From: Archangium violaceum
Lineage (GTDB): Bacteria > Myxococcota > Myxococcia > Myxococcales > Myxococcaceae
Length of the DNA: 64,000 nt
Assembly (NCBI RefSeq): GCF_016859125.1
Contig: NZ_CP069338.1
Span: 3,250,501 to 3,314,500 of the forward strand
Reading direction: 5' to 3'
Part shown: in pieces, positions 14,858 through 23,646 of the stretch
Position numbering within the stretch: the first letter of the stretch is position 1
Layout: every line of letters begins with the position of its first letter
Notes under the pieces: generated by a model
What the model was told of the DNA's origin: nothing
What the model saw: only the letters and a program-made list of their open reading frames with translations
Database searches by the model: none
Translations under genes and position numbers: made by a program

Positions 14858-16432
14858 TTACGGGGTGGCGGGGTACAGGTACTGGAGCACGTCGCCGAAG
14901 CGCGCGGCCCAGGCCGCCTCGTTATGCTTGCCGCCCTGCACCTCGGTGTACTTCAGGTCGTCGTCGAGCACCCAGCCCTTGTTCACCAGCGCGTCGCGCA
15001 GCGCCTGCGCGTCCTCCACTGTCTCCGGGCTGTTGGGGGTGGCCTCGTCGGTGCCCATGTCCAGCCAGATGCGCACCTGCGCGGGCTTCGAGCCCAGTGC
15101 GTCCACCCGCGAGAGGATGTCCTTCTGGCCCCAGAACACCGAGGGCGACAGGACGCCCAGCCGGGTGAACGTGCCCGGGTTGTGGAGGCCCAGGTAGAGC
15201 GACACGAGGCCGCCCAGCGACGAGCCCGCCAGGCCCGTATACTGCGCCTCCTTCTTCGTGCGGTACGTGGTGTCGATGATCGGCTTCAGCTCCTCGATGA
15301 GGAACCGGCCGTAGTCATCCGCCTTGCCGCCCTGGTCTCCCTTGATGTCGGAGTACCTGGGGTCCGGGTCCGGCACCTGCGTGTACTCGATGGCCCGATC
15401 GACCGTGGCGTTGTAGACGCCCACGATGATGACCGGCTCCACCATCCCGGACTCGACGAGCCGCTGCGCTGTCTCGTCCACGCCCCACTCCCCCGCGTAG
15501 GCCGTGGTTGCATCCATCAGGTTCTGCCCGTCGTGCATGTACAGCACGGGGTAGCGGCGATCGGGGTTCTCCTCGTAGCCCGGCGGCAGCCAGACGATGA
15601 CGTCACGCTCCTTCAGGACGGCATGGGTGGACTGCACCTTCAGGTACTTGATGTTGCCGGTGAGCACCGCCGTGGGCGGTTCCCCCCACATGGCCACCGA
15701 GATGGAGACGCGTTCGAAGCTGTCGCCCGTCGTGTAGGTGCGGTTGTCGATGTCCTCGCCCAGGGCGTTCTTCTCCACGTAGTCCCACGAGCCGCGCGTC
15801 GCCTTGAACTCGAGCGACGTACCCGGCGCGAAAGTCAGGGCCGTAGCATAGCTGCTGTTGACCGCCTTGTAGAGCCTCACGCCCGACGGATTCCACTCAC
15901 CCAGCTCGGGCTGGTTTCCGGCCAGCCAGATGGTGGCGTCCGGCGGGGTGCTGTCCGGGACCGCGACGATGAAGACGGTCCGGGGCCCGGTGCCGCCGCT
16001 CTCCGGCCCCCAGCGCTCCACGGTGAATTCCACCTTCTCCTCGTTCTCGTGCACCGTGACGGTCCGTGCGGGCACCGCCACACCCGCCGCGTCGAGCGCC
16101 ACGTGCGCGTCCGGAGAGGTCATCCGGATGCTGTAGGTGATCGCCGTGTCCTTGGGCAGCTTCGTCTTCGCCGAGAAGGTGGTGCCGCCCTGGAAGATGA
16201 GCTCCAGTCCCGTTCCGGTGGGGCCGTTGAACCCTGGATCCGACCCCTCGAGCACCAGGACGGCGTCGACGGGTGTCTCGGGCGGCACCGTCACGTCGAA
16301 CTGGACGTCGGAGTGGGTCTGCTCGCTCGGAGGCGTCGGGGTGGGTGTTTTGGGATCGCAGCCAACCAGGGCCGTCAGCGCGAGCAGGAGGAAGAACGTG
16401 AACCGTGAGGGGGGTTGGGGCTTCATGTCCAT
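14858..16432 (-). CDS. CBM20-type lipoprotein esterase (EsteraseD family)
   Basis: 524 residues from the ATG at 16432 (MDMKPQ; the second ATG is 6 bases in). A lipobox ends FLLLALTALVGC. Residues ~40-140 and ~150-250 are two beta-sandwich domains like starch-binding CBM20 (TIWLAGNQPELGEWNPSGVR, FKATRGSWDYVEK). Residues ~275-520 are an alpha/beta hydrolase: RDVIVWLPPGYEENPDRRYP, VLYMHDGQNLMD, the nucleophile in GLAGSSLGGLVSLY, a late acidic residue, and the HNEAAW histidine. This resembles ferric-enterobactin-esterase/Fes-like and feruloyl-esterase-like enzymes of the cell surface. Substrate unknown; the CBM20-like domains suggest glycan targeting. Confidence 0.9.
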   Translation of the reverse strand: MDMKPQPPSRFTFFLLLALTALVGCDPKTPTPTPPSEQTHSDVQFDVTVPPETPVDAVLVLEGSDPGFNGPTGTGLELIFQGGTTFSAKTKLPKDTAITYSIRMTSPDAHVALDAAGVAVPARTVTVHENEEKVEFTVERWGPESGGTGPRTVFIVAVPDSTPPDATIWLAGNQPELGEWNPSGVRLYKAVNSSYATALTFAPGTSLEFKATRGSWDYVEKNALGEDIDNRTYTTGDSFERVSISVAMWGEPPTAVLTGNIKYLKVQSTHAVLKERDVIVWLPPGYEENPDRRYPVLYMHDGQNLMDATTAYAGEWGVDETAQRLVESGMVEPVIIVGVYNATVDRAIEYTQVPDPDPRYSDIKGDQGGKADDYGRFLIEELKPIIDTTYRTKKEAQYTGLAGSSLGGLVSLYLGLHNPGTFTRLGVLSPSVFWGQKDILSRVDALGSKPAQVRIWLDMGTDEATPNSPETVEDAQALRDALVNKGWVLDDDLKYTEVQGGKHNEAAWAARFGDVLQYLYPATP

Positions 16433-16456
16433 GCGTGTGCCGCGGGTGGGGGGATA

Positions 16457-17230
16457 TCAGGTGAGGAACATTTCCAGTGCGATGAGGACGATATGGATGC
16501 CCTCGCCGAGCAGATCCAAAAAGGACGTCGTGCCCCGCTGCTCCTCCGATTCGGGAGGAGGAAGCTCGACGGGCGGAATGGCATCCGAGCGGGTCTCCGC
16601 GGGCTTCAGCTTCCGCCGGAAGGCCTCCGTCCCCAGATGGCTCATCAGGAGCCAGGCGGCCACCTCGGGCGCCACGTCCCGGCGCGAGCCCGCCACCCTC
16701 TGCGCTTCCCTCACCGTGCTCTGCACGCACTCCGGATCCAGGATGGACACGGGCGCCTCGCAGCGAGCGCAGGCGGTCAGGTTCGCCAGCCGCACGGGCT
16801 CGCCGCAATCCGAGCACAGCAGGGTGTCCACGTGCTTGCGCAGCTCGGTGAGCTCCTGGGGATTCAGGCCCCGGGCGATGCCCTTCTCGCGCAGGAAGTG
16901 GAAGAAGGTGATGAAGTGCCCGTGCCTCCGCGCGCAGCGCCAGTAGTGGAAGCGGTTGTTGTGCGCCAGGTCATGCGTCAGCTCCAGCTTCGAGTCGCAG
17001 CGCGGGCAGGACACGACCCGATGGCCTCCGAACTGGCGGCGGCGCTCGTTCTGGTGGCCGTGCATCTCCTGGAAGAGCCGCAGGGTGCCACGCGGAGAGA
17101 GCAGGAGGCTCTCGTTCCTGTCGAACCACATTCCCCGGCAGCCGTGGCACACGTCCAGCGTGATGTCGTTCCCCTGGGCTCCCTCGAAGGATTTCTCGGC
17201 CATCTGCTGCTTGCACTCCGGGCACTTCAT
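16457..17230 (-). CDS. Multi-zinc-ribbon protein (zf-TFIIB-like)
   Basis: 257 residues. MKCPECKQQM and DVCHGCRGMWFDRNE form a TFIIB-type zinc ribbon, the second Cys pair followed by the WFD signature. Further pairs are CPRCDSKLEL and a later Cys, and CSDCGEPVRL with CARCEAP, so up to three ribbons may be present. A hydrophobic C-terminus (GEGIHIVLIALEMFLT) suggests a tail anchor. Function is unknown; similar proteins bind zinc and may contact nucleic acid or ribosomes. Its start overlaps the stop of the acetyltransferase gene by ATGA. Confidence 0.85.
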   Translation of the reverse strand: MKCPECKQQMAEKSFEGAQGNDITLDVCHGCRGMWFDRNESLLLSPRGTLRLFQEMHGHQNERRRQFGGHRVVSCPRCDSKLELTHDLAHNNRFHYWRCARRHGHFITFFHFLREKGIARGLNPQELTELRKHVDTLLCSDCGEPVRLANLTACARCEAPVSILDPECVQSTVREAQRVAGSRRDVAPEVAAWLLMSHLGTEAFRRKLKPAETRSDAIPPVELPPPESEEQRGTTSFLDLLGEGIHIVLIALEMFLT

Positions 17231-17748
17231 CGCACCTCCAACGCGCGACGCATGACGTGGAAGACACTCTGCTTGTTGCCGAACTCGGCGATGACCTGCT
17301 TCACGGGCGAGAAGCCCAGGCGCGTCCAGAAGCGCAGGCCCGCCTCGTTGTGATCGGATACCGCCAGGCGCAGGTACGCGGCCTCGCGTTGCCGCAGCCA
17401 CTGCGTCAGCGCGGAGAGCAGCCCGGCTCCCAGCCCGTGGCCGCGATGGTCCGGCTCCAACACCATCAGGCCCAGGTACCACTCGCGCGGCTCCGGGTAG
17501 TCCCGGATGACGTCGAGGCCTCCCACCAGCCGGCCCGCGCCGTCGAAGACGCCCATTCCGAACTTGTCCGCGAGCGTCTTGCCGGGAGGCAGGTCCGAGA
17601 GCAGATCGCGAATCATCTGGGAGGGATCTGGCGGCGAGCCGTAGTGCAGCTCGATGTGCTCCAGGCAGCGCTCGCCCAGTTCGCGGATGATCGGCGCGTC
17701 TTCCTCCGAGATGCGGTGCACCCGGTACTCCCCGACCGCGAACAGCAT
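17227..17748 (-). CDS. GNAT-family N-acetyltransferase
   Basis: 173 residues from ATG 17748. The acetyl-CoA loop is visible as GLMVLEPDHRGHGLGAGLLS (R-G-H-G-x-G), followed by YLRLAVSDHNEAGLRFWTRL and GFSPVKQVIAEFGNKQSVFH, the standard GNAT core. The acceptor cannot be told. It is the first gene of a two-gene unit with the zinc-ribbon protein (ATGA overlap). An upstream extension of the frame would overlap the AlkZ-like gene and lacks GNAT character. Confidence 0.9.
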   Translation of the reverse strand: MLFAVGEYRVHRISEEDAPIIRELGERCLEHIELHYGSPPDPSQMIRDLLSDLPPGKTLADKFGMGVFDGAGRLVGGLDVIRDYPEPREWYLGLMVLEPDHRGHGLGAGLLSALTQWLRQREAAYLRLAVSDHNEAGLRFWTRLGFSPVKQVIAEFGNKQSVFHVMRRALEVR

Positions 17749-17810
17749 GTCTGCCCTTGGATCTGTCGTCCGCCACATTCGGGAGGCAAGCCTAGCAGGA
17801 GGCGCGAGCG

Positions 17811-18998
17811 TCAGCCCACCCGGGCCCGGGGCCTTCGCACCTTGTCGACACCACAGGCCCTGGCATGGCGCGCCAGGGCCTCGTCGAGCGCCGCGTCGTC
17901 CAGCTTCACGCCCTTTTTCCTCCACAACTTGTCCACACGCAGCACGCCCTCCCGTACCCGTGCCTCCAGCCGCCCCACGAGCTGGCCCCGGTGCAGGAGC
18001 GGACACACGTACCAGCCCCAGCGGCGCTGCTCCTCGGGCTTGTACACCTCCCACACGTACTCGAAGCCGAAGAGCTGATGCACCAGCGCGCGGTCCCACA
18101 GCAGGGGATCCAGGGGGCCGAGGATTCGCATCCGATCATCCGGAGCCGTCACGGGCCGTGAGCGGAAACCCGCGGGAGCCAGGTAGCGCCGGGGCGAGCC
18201 GGGCAGCGCCACCTCCTCGAGCAGGCCCTCGCGCACCAGGGTGTCCGGCAGCGGCGCGGTGCGTACGGGGGAGAGGGTGGACCAGTGAGGACCGCTCGCG
18301 CGGGAGAGCAGGCCCGCGGCCTCCACGCGCTCGGTGAGGGCCCAGCGCGCGAAGCCCTCTTCGCCGGTGTAGCCCGGGTGGGTGCGAGCCACCTCGGGAA
18401 GGGCCCGGTGCGGCACGTCGTAGCGTTTGCCTCCGGGGCCCCGGCCGCACACGACGATTTCACAGCGCGTCCACAGCACCTCGAGCGCCATGGAGGTGGC
18501 CTTCGCCGTGCCCTTCCACCCGCTCCAGTCGAGGGGCTTCACGGCGCCGTGGTCGGTGAGCTCGGAGGCGGAGAGGGGACCGTGGGCCTCGAGCTCCTCA
18601 AGCACGGCACGCAGCACGTGCTCGGGCAGACGCTCGAGGCGAGTGGCGAGGCCCCACCAGGGAGTCTCGAGGGAGCGCTCGCGGTAGTGGGGGAAGGCGC
18701 TGGCGGGGAGGATGCAGCGCTCCTTGGCCCAGTGCTCGAAGGCGTGACCGGGGTAGAGGTGGCGGTACACGTCGCCCTTGGAGAGGCCCTCCACGCGAGC
18801 GAGCGCCACCAGGTCCGCGTTGGTGCCGATGACGTCGAGCGGATCCAACTGGATGTGGCGCAGGTGGCGCAGCAGCGCGCGCACGCCCTCGGCGCCCGGT
18901 GGGTAGGGAGGAGCGGCGAGCCCGAGGTGGCTGACGAGCCAGGCCCGCGCCTCGTCGAGGGGCAATGTCACGGCGGGAGGAAACGTCTTCTTCGGCAT
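17811..18998 (-). CDS. AlkZ/YcaQ-like winged-helix DNA glycosylase
   Basis: 395 residues. The pattern LLRHLRHIQLDPLDVIGTNA contains the QxD catalytic motif of the HTH_42 (AlkZ/YcaQ/AlkX) family, followed by LVALARVEG, HLYPGHAFEHWAKERCILPA and, near the C-terminus, ILGPLDPLLWDRALVHQLFG and EVYKPEEQRRWGWYVCPLLH. These glycosylases unhook bulky or cross-linked bases, for example natural-product alkylation damage. Full length and motif order match the family. It lies on the same strand as the GNAT gene, 62 bp away; relevance to self-resistance is only a possibility. Confidence 0.92.
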   Translation of the reverse strand: MPKKTFPPAVTLPLDEARAWLVSHLGLAAPPYPPGAEGVRALLRHLRHIQLDPLDVIGTNADLVALARVEGLSKGDVYRHLYPGHAFEHWAKERCILPASAFPHYRERSLETPWWGLATRLERLPEHVLRAVLEELEAHGPLSASELTDHGAVKPLDWSGWKGTAKATSMALEVLWTRCEIVVCGRGPGGKRYDVPHRALPEVARTHPGYTGEEGFARWALTERVEAAGLLSRASGPHWSTLSPVRTAPLPDTLVREGLLEEVALPGSPRRYLAPAGFRSRPVTAPDDRMRILGPLDPLLWDRALVHQLFGFEYVWEVYKPEEQRRWGWYVCPLLHRGQLVGRLEARVREGVLRVDKLWRKKGVKLDDAALDEALARHARACGVDKVRRPRARVG

Positions 18999-19013
18999 GG
19001 CGGACGCCGTGGA

Positions 19014-19520
19014 TTACTTGCCGAGCCGCGCGAATTCACACGCCTCGGAGATTTGTTTCGACTGAGGAAAAACACCGCGGGCTCTCTCCGCGATACGTGT
19101 AGCCTCGTCCTTTTTCTCCTGCTCGCCGAGCGTCTCGATGAGGCCCGCCCACGCCTCCTCCAATACGTCCAACGCCCTCGTTGAAGCCTCCCGGGAGAGA
19201 GCCTCCGCGGCCTGAGGCGAATCGCGCACGGTGTTCATGAAGCGGGCCAGTCCAATGAGCGCAGAGGGTTCCCTGCCCGATGCCTCGACGGCGTCATGGA
19301 TCATCCGCTCGGCCTCGTCGAAGAAGGCTTCTGGTGGGCGGGAATCTTCTTCTCCCCAGAGCTCGGCCGTGCTCGAAATCAGTAGCGCGGGAGCGAAAGC
19401 CGGGCCGTGCGTCCGGATGCTCTCGAGGAGCTGCAACTGCTGGGGGCTTCCCAACTTCAAACTCCTGGCGTCGGCGAGCATCTGCTGCAATTCACGCGGG
19501 CTCGGATGCATGATCTCCAT
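19014..19520 (-). CDS. Hypothetical helical protein
   Basis: 168 residues from ATG 19520 (MEIMHPSPREL; MHPS at 19511 is an alternative start). Nearly all alpha-helical, with repeated short helices (LQQMLADARSLKLG, FDEAERMIHDAVEAS, AEALSREASTRALDVLEEAW, DEATRIAERARGVFP), like tetratricopeptide-type repeats. No signal peptide, so probably cytosolic. Fifteen bases separate it from the AlkZ-like gene downstream on the same strand. The frame extends further upstream, but that part is not protein-like. Function unknown. Confidence 0.7.
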   Translation of the reverse strand: MEIMHPSPRELQQMLADARSLKLGSPQQLQLLESIRTHGPAFAPALLISSTAELWGEEDSRPPEAFFDEAERMIHDAVEASGREPSALIGLARFMNTVRDSPQAAEALSREASTRALDVLEEAWAGLIETLGEQEKKDEATRIAERARGVFPQSKQISEACEFARLGK

Positions 19521-19780
19521 GAACCTCTTATTGGGGCACGCGGCTGTTCTCGGCGACGGGCGGGGTACTGTGCTCGAAGTATCTCTACTTTTGCGTCCTG
19601 TGGGTGAGCCATGTTCGCTGAGACGGTGTAGAAGTGGGTGAGCTTGCCCCGTGGTGCGCATGGACCGTCGAGGCGCGCAGTGCCCTTCCTGCAAGCAGCA
19701 TAGCAACGCGCCACACAGTACCTACGGCCGTAGGCCAGCCGACCTGCCCTCCGCGAGATGTGCGGTTCAAAGAGTTTCAT

Positions 19781-21079
19781 CTACTTCCAGTTCTGATTTA
19801 CCATGCATTGCCGCCACTGCTCGATGGCCTGACGCTGGCGGCGGACAGGCCAGTCTGGCTGGAATCCCACGGTCTGCCCGGAGCGGATGACAAGCTCCAG
19901 CCCTGCACGCGCCCGAGCGTCAAAGGGAGTGCGGGAGTGGACTAGTTCCTCGAGACACAAAGACAGGCTGTATGGCTGACCAAGCCGCAGCCGCGATGCT
20001 CCTTCCAGACGAGCACGGTGCGCATTCCACCATGCACGCCATGAGGAGGAATCAGTACTCGGCTGCACCACTTGCTGGAATTCAGCCTCATCACCCTCCC
20101 GGGACCACTCATCTGGAATCTGGACCGTCTCCGTGAGTCCCGCACCGGTCATGAGCGACAAGGCCTTTGCCGCCGCGTTCTTCACCGCGGGTTTCTCGTG
20201 GCCCAAATGATCGAGCAGAAGCGGCACGGCCGTAGGCACCCCGAGCATGCCAAGCGCTTCGAGACTCCCCACCATCGACTCCAGTCGGCCGCACAACTGT
20301 CGCAGCAAACCGAAGTCCTGGGCCTCCCCGGCCAAACCGAGGAGCCAGGGCAGCCGCGGTGGGAGGGGGCGATCTGCATGACAGGACTGGCGGCAGGCGT
20401 GCAGTGCGCGAGATGATCCGAGCCGCAGCGCCGCGAGGGCCCACACATCCATTTCGTCCGCAGGAGCCTGAGCCATCTTCCGCTCGAGAATGGGGAGGGC
20501 GGGCCGGTGCCCCATCTCTGATACAGCGAGCGCCGCGGCGGCGCGGACCTCCAGGTCGACATCATCAAGTAATGGAAGAAGCGGCCCCGCCCCGCTGTCG
20601 CGGCGGTGCCCGATGACACGCACGGCGGCAGCCCGCACCGACTCGCGCGGCGAGTCCAGCAAGGCGGCGAGACGCTCGGAGAGCTGCGGGTGTTGCACCA
20701 GCATGAGGGCCTGGGTGCAATACGGCAGCAACACCGTATCGAGTTTGGCCATGCGTGCCAGGACTTCCGCGATGCCCTCATCCTCAGGGCCGATGAACAC
20801 CCGCGCGTAGACACCTGCCGCGAGCTCGTCCCATGCCTCGCCGGCCAATGCCTCTCGCGCGCACGCGAGCGCCGCCTCGCCCCCCACCCGCATCGCCTCC
20901 GCATGACGGTGGATGCGAATCTCCAACGACTCGACATCGGGCCACTCCACCTCGGCGTCGTGCAGATAGCGCTGGCGCTGCGCGAGGATGAAGGCCAGTT
21001 CCGACGAGTGCTCCTCCTGGAGTCCCTGGAGGAACTCCGAGGCGGACAAGCCATCCATCAACGTGTGAGCCATGGCCAT
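19781..21079 (-). CDS. TIGR02270-like HEAT-repeat protein, T6SS-associated
   Basis: 432 residues. The central region carries HEAT/PBS-lyase-type repeats: RAAAVRVIGHRRDSGAGPLL, LEVRAAAALAVSEMGHRPAL, AVKNAAAKALSLMT. The N-terminus (FLQGLQEEHSSELAFILAQR) and the C-terminus (HSRTPFDARARAGLELVIRS ... RRQRQAIEQWRQCMV) fit the TIGR02270 family, which is encoded beside DUF2169 and PAAR effector genes of type VI secretion. Its exact job is unknown; HEAT repeats suggest a scaffold for effector loading. It is divergent from the DUF2169 gene, with a MITE-like element in the shared upstream region. Confidence 0.85.
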   Translation of the reverse strand: MAMAHTLMDGLSASEFLQGLQEEHSSELAFILAQRQRYLHDAEVEWPDVESLEIRIHRHAEAMRVGGEAALACAREALAGEAWDELAAGVYARVFIGPEDEGIAEVLARMAKLDTVLLPYCTQALMLVQHPQLSERLAALLDSPRESVRAAAVRVIGHRRDSGAGPLLPLLDDVDLEVRAAAALAVSEMGHRPALPILERKMAQAPADEMDVWALAALRLGSSRALHACRQSCHADRPLPPRLPWLLGLAGEAQDFGLLRQLCGRLESMVGSLEALGMLGVPTAVPLLLDHLGHEKPAVKNAAAKALSLMTGAGLTETVQIPDEWSREGDEAEFQQVVQPSTDSSSWRAWWNAHRARLEGASRLRLGQPYSLSLCLEELVHSRTPFDARARAGLELVIRSGQTVGFQPDWPVRRQRQAIEQWRQCMVNQNWK

Positions 21080-21106
21080 GTGTTAGCATATGCCATCAAC
21101 CCCATC

Positions 21107-21528
21107 CTAGCCCGGATTATTCACCAGGGCCTGGCGAGAAGCCGCGAAGGGGCCGTGCGCAGACGCAGGGGGCACGATCTGGCTCGTTGCCCCCATCCGT
21201 CAGGTGAGCGGAAGTCAGGTTGGCAAAGAGGCGCGGAACCCGTGGGGTTGGATGCCAGTGACTCGCGCGTAGCACCAGACGCACCGCGGCCGTGTCGGCT
21301 AGCAGGGCGTTCTTCAAGTCCTTTATGTAATGCTGGAGGTGTGTGGCGCGTCGCTTGTGATGTGAACCGGAAGAGTGGGGTGAAAGTGGAGGACGGCTGG
21401 AGTACAGTGCGTCATGCGGGCGGGCGCTTCCGAGTCGGTCTGAGTCTTGAGCAAACCCAAGCTAAATCAGGGCGTTACGCCCGCAACCGCCCTCCTTCTC
21501 CTCTACCCTGGTGAATAATCCGGGCTAG
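21107..21528. mobile_element. MITE-like element with perfect 23-bp terminal inverted repeats
   Basis: The 23 bases at 21107-21129 are the exact reverse complement of 21506-21528; both ends begin with CTAG, which is itself palindromic and could be a 4-bp target duplication, leaving 19-bp inner repeats (CCCGGATTATTCACCAGGG). The ~420-bp length and lack of a gene fit a non-autonomous miniature element. A 66-codon minus-strand frame inside may be a transposase end remnant, unproven. It fills most of the 465-bp gap (21080-21544) between the divergent HEAT and DUF2169 genes. Confidence 0.75.
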
Positions 21529-21544
21529 TATCTATCGTCCCCGC

Positions 21545-22582
21545 ATGCCCATCATCGAGAACGCCACCGCTTTCGCGGCCCGGGACTTCCTGTCCATTGA
21601 CAAGGAGGGCGCGGACACGCTGGTCATCTGCCTCTGTGGCTCGTTCCGCCTTCCTGGGCCTGGAAAGCCAGGACCCGAGGAATTGCCTCTGGCCGATGAG
21701 CAACCGGAGCCCATGCCCGAGGACGTGTACTGGGGCGATCCAGGCACCTCCAGCTTGCAGTACGAAGGCCAATCGGCTTACTTCCGGCCTGGCACGGACA
21801 TCTATGTGAACGGACAGGCCTGGGCGCCACTCGGACGTCCGGTGAAGGAGATGCTGGTGGCGGTCCGGGTGGGTGCCTGCCGCAAGGGTCTCCAGGTATT
21901 CGGAGACCGGGTGTGGCGGCGGGGCATCACCGGCTGGCGTTCGTCGTCCCCTGAACCGTTCGAGTCCATGCCGCTACGCTACGAGCGCAGCTTCGGCGGC
22001 CCAGCCCCCCGGGAGGGGGATCGCCCTCGTGCATATGAAGAGCGCAACCCACTGGGGCGAGGCTTCCACCCCGAGGGACGAGACGCCGTGGATCAACCAC
22101 TGCCCAACCTGGAGGAGCCCCTGCGCCTCCTCTCCGCTCCCACGGAGAGGGTGCCGCCCGCGGGCTTCGGGGCCATCGCGCGGGCGTGGCAACCACGCCT
22201 GGCATACGGGGGGACCTACGATCAAAAATGGATTGAACAGCGGGCCCCCTTGTGGCCACTCGATTTCGATGTGCGCTTCTTCCAGGCGGCCTCGCCAGGT
22301 CTGGTGGCGACTCCCTGGTTGGAAGGAGGAGAGCCGGTGGTCCTGAGCGGACTCTCCCCGGATGGCACGTTCAGCTTCCACCTGTCTCGCCCCCGGCTGG
22401 TGGCCAGCGCGGTGTTCCGTGACCGGACCGAGCGCCGGCGCCTGCGCCTGGATGCGGTGCTGCTGGAACCCGACGAGCGGTTGCTCCGGCTGTACTGGCG
22501 AGTGGCCTTCCCGGCGGAGCGCAAGTTCGCCAGTCATGAACAGACACTCGTGCGCGAGCTGGAATCATGGGAGGACGGATGA
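21545..22582 (+). CDS. DUF2169 protein, T6SS effector-loading accessory
   Basis: 345 residues. The start MPIIENATAFAARDFLSIDK and the long beta-rich body (EDVYWGDPGTSSLQYEGQSA, DIYVNGQAWAPLGRPVKEML, MPLRYERSFGGPAPREGDRP, NPLGRGFHPEGRD) are the signature of DUF2169 proteins, which occur with PAAR/VgrG effectors of type VI secretion and are thought to act as adaptors for effector loading. No signal peptide. It opens a plus-strand operon; the next gene's ATG overlaps its TGA. Confidence 0.92.
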   Translation: MPIIENATAFAARDFLSIDKEGADTLVICLCGSFRLPGPGKPGPEELPLADEQPEPMPEDVYWGDPGTSSLQYEGQSAYFRPGTDIYVNGQAWAPLGRPVKEMLVAVRVGACRKGLQVFGDRVWRRGITGWRSSSPEPFESMPLRYERSFGGPAPREGDRPRAYEERNPLGRGFHPEGRDAVDQPLPNLEEPLRLLSAPTERVPPAGFGAIARAWQPRLAYGGTYDQKWIEQRAPLWPLDFDVRFFQAASPGLVATPWLEGGEPVVLSGLSPDGTFSFHLSRPRLVASAVFRDRTERRRLRLDAVLLEPDERLLRLYWRVAFPAERKFASHEQTLVRELESWEDG

Positions 22583-23646
22583 GACCCTCGGACATGGGAA
22601 ACCAGCCGCTCGCCATCATGAACCTGGGACTGTGCACGCCCCTGGGGCTCACCGCACGGACCACTCAGGCGGAGGTTGCCGCGGGCACCGTCCGCATGTT
22701 CCAGACCGATGTGGCGGACATCCGGGGTGAGCCCGTCCGGGCCTCCGTGCTGAAACCGCTGGGAGCAGGGCTGCCTCGCGGAGAGCGCATGGCCACCATG
22801 GCGGTCACGGCTCTCGAGGATTGTATGCGGGGCGCTCCACCACCTGGGAAACACCCGCTCCCCGTGGTGCTGGGGCTTCCGGAGCCGGAGGGTTGCGCGC
22901 CTCTGGACGGGCAGAAACTGGCCCGGGCGGTGCTGGAAGCGGGCGTGGCCTGGCGCCTCCAGCTCGCGGACGGGGGATTGCTTGCCCTGGGCAGGGCCGC
23001 CTTCTTCCAGGCGTTGTGCTGGGCCGGCGAGATGCTGGAGTCCAGGCGCTATCCGTTCGTCCTCGTGGGCGCAGTGGATTCGCTCTGCGACCGTGAATCC
23101 CTGCGGATGCTGGCTGCCCGTGGGCGTACGCTCGGAGGTCCCAACCGGGACGGCATCATCCCCGGCGAGGGGGCGGGCTTCGTGCTGCTGGCGAGAGCGG
23201 GCGGGTTGGAAACGCGCGCCACCGAGGCACGAGGTCTGGTGTTGGGCTGCGCGCTCGCCAGGGACGAGCGCCACTTCCTGCAATCCCAACCGCCTCTTGG
23301 TCACGGGCTGACCGAGGCCTTCCGGCGGCTGCGTGCCCACCCGGTGGCGGGTACCCGGCGCGCGGATTTCTTCCTCTCATGCCAGCCCACGGAGGTGTTC
23401 TGGGGCCGGGAGTTCACGCACGCCTACCTGCGCAACGCCAGCCTGCTGCCCGAACCGTTGGCGGGAGAAGCCATCGCCGGGAGCCTGGGCGACCCGGGAG
23501 CGGCGGCGGGCGTCATCCAGGTGGGCATGGCTCTGCATGCCCGGGGCGGCTGGGGTGAAGCCCGGCCGGGCCCCTGGCGGACACTGGTGTATGGAAGCTC
23601 GGATGGCGGTCATATTGGTGCATGTATGGTGGAGGTGCACGCATGA
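22579..23646 (+). CDS. Beta-ketoacyl-synthase-like (thiolase-fold) protein, T6SS-linked, probably non-catalytic
   Basis: 355 residues from ATG 22579 (ATGA overlap with DUF2169). The N-terminal ...LAIMNLGLCTPLGLTART and the pieces RYPFVLVGAVDSLCDRESLR and GGPNRDGIIPGEGAGFVLLA follow the ketosynthase/thiolase pattern (the GEGAGFVLL segment is typical). The usual TACSSG nucleophile cysteine motif and conserved catalytic histidines are not apparent, so it is likely a non-enzymatic relative. Such proteins recur in DUF2169-PAAR operons. Its stop overlaps the PAAR gene's ATG by ATGA. Confidence 0.82.
   Translation: MRPSDMGNQPLAIMNLGLCTPLGLTARTTQAEVAAGTVRMFQTDVADIRGEPVRASVLKPLGAGLPRGERMATMAVTALEDCMRGAPPPGKHPLPVVLGLPEPEGCAPLDGQKLARAVLEAGVAWRLQLADGGLLALGRAAFFQALCWAGEMLESRRYPFVLVGAVDSLCDRESLRMLAARGRTLGGPNRDGIIPGEGAGFVLLARAGGLETRATEARGLVLGCALARDERHFLQSQPPLGHGLTEAFRRLRAHPVAGTRRADFFLSCQPTEVFWGREFTHAYLRNASLLPEPLAGEAIAGSLGDPGAAAGVIQVGMALHARGGWGEARPGPWRTLVYGSSDGGHIGACMVEVHA

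Noticed and set aside
19457-19780. 107-codon minus-strand frame starting directly after the HEAT gene's stop
   Set aside because: Arg/Cys-rich without hydrophobic core; it overlaps the helical protein at 19014-19520 in another frame, and the ATG lacks a convincing ribosome-binding site.
21117-21317. 66-codon minus-strand frame inside the MITE-like element
   Set aside because: Too short and unsupported as a gene; at most a remnant of a transposase end.
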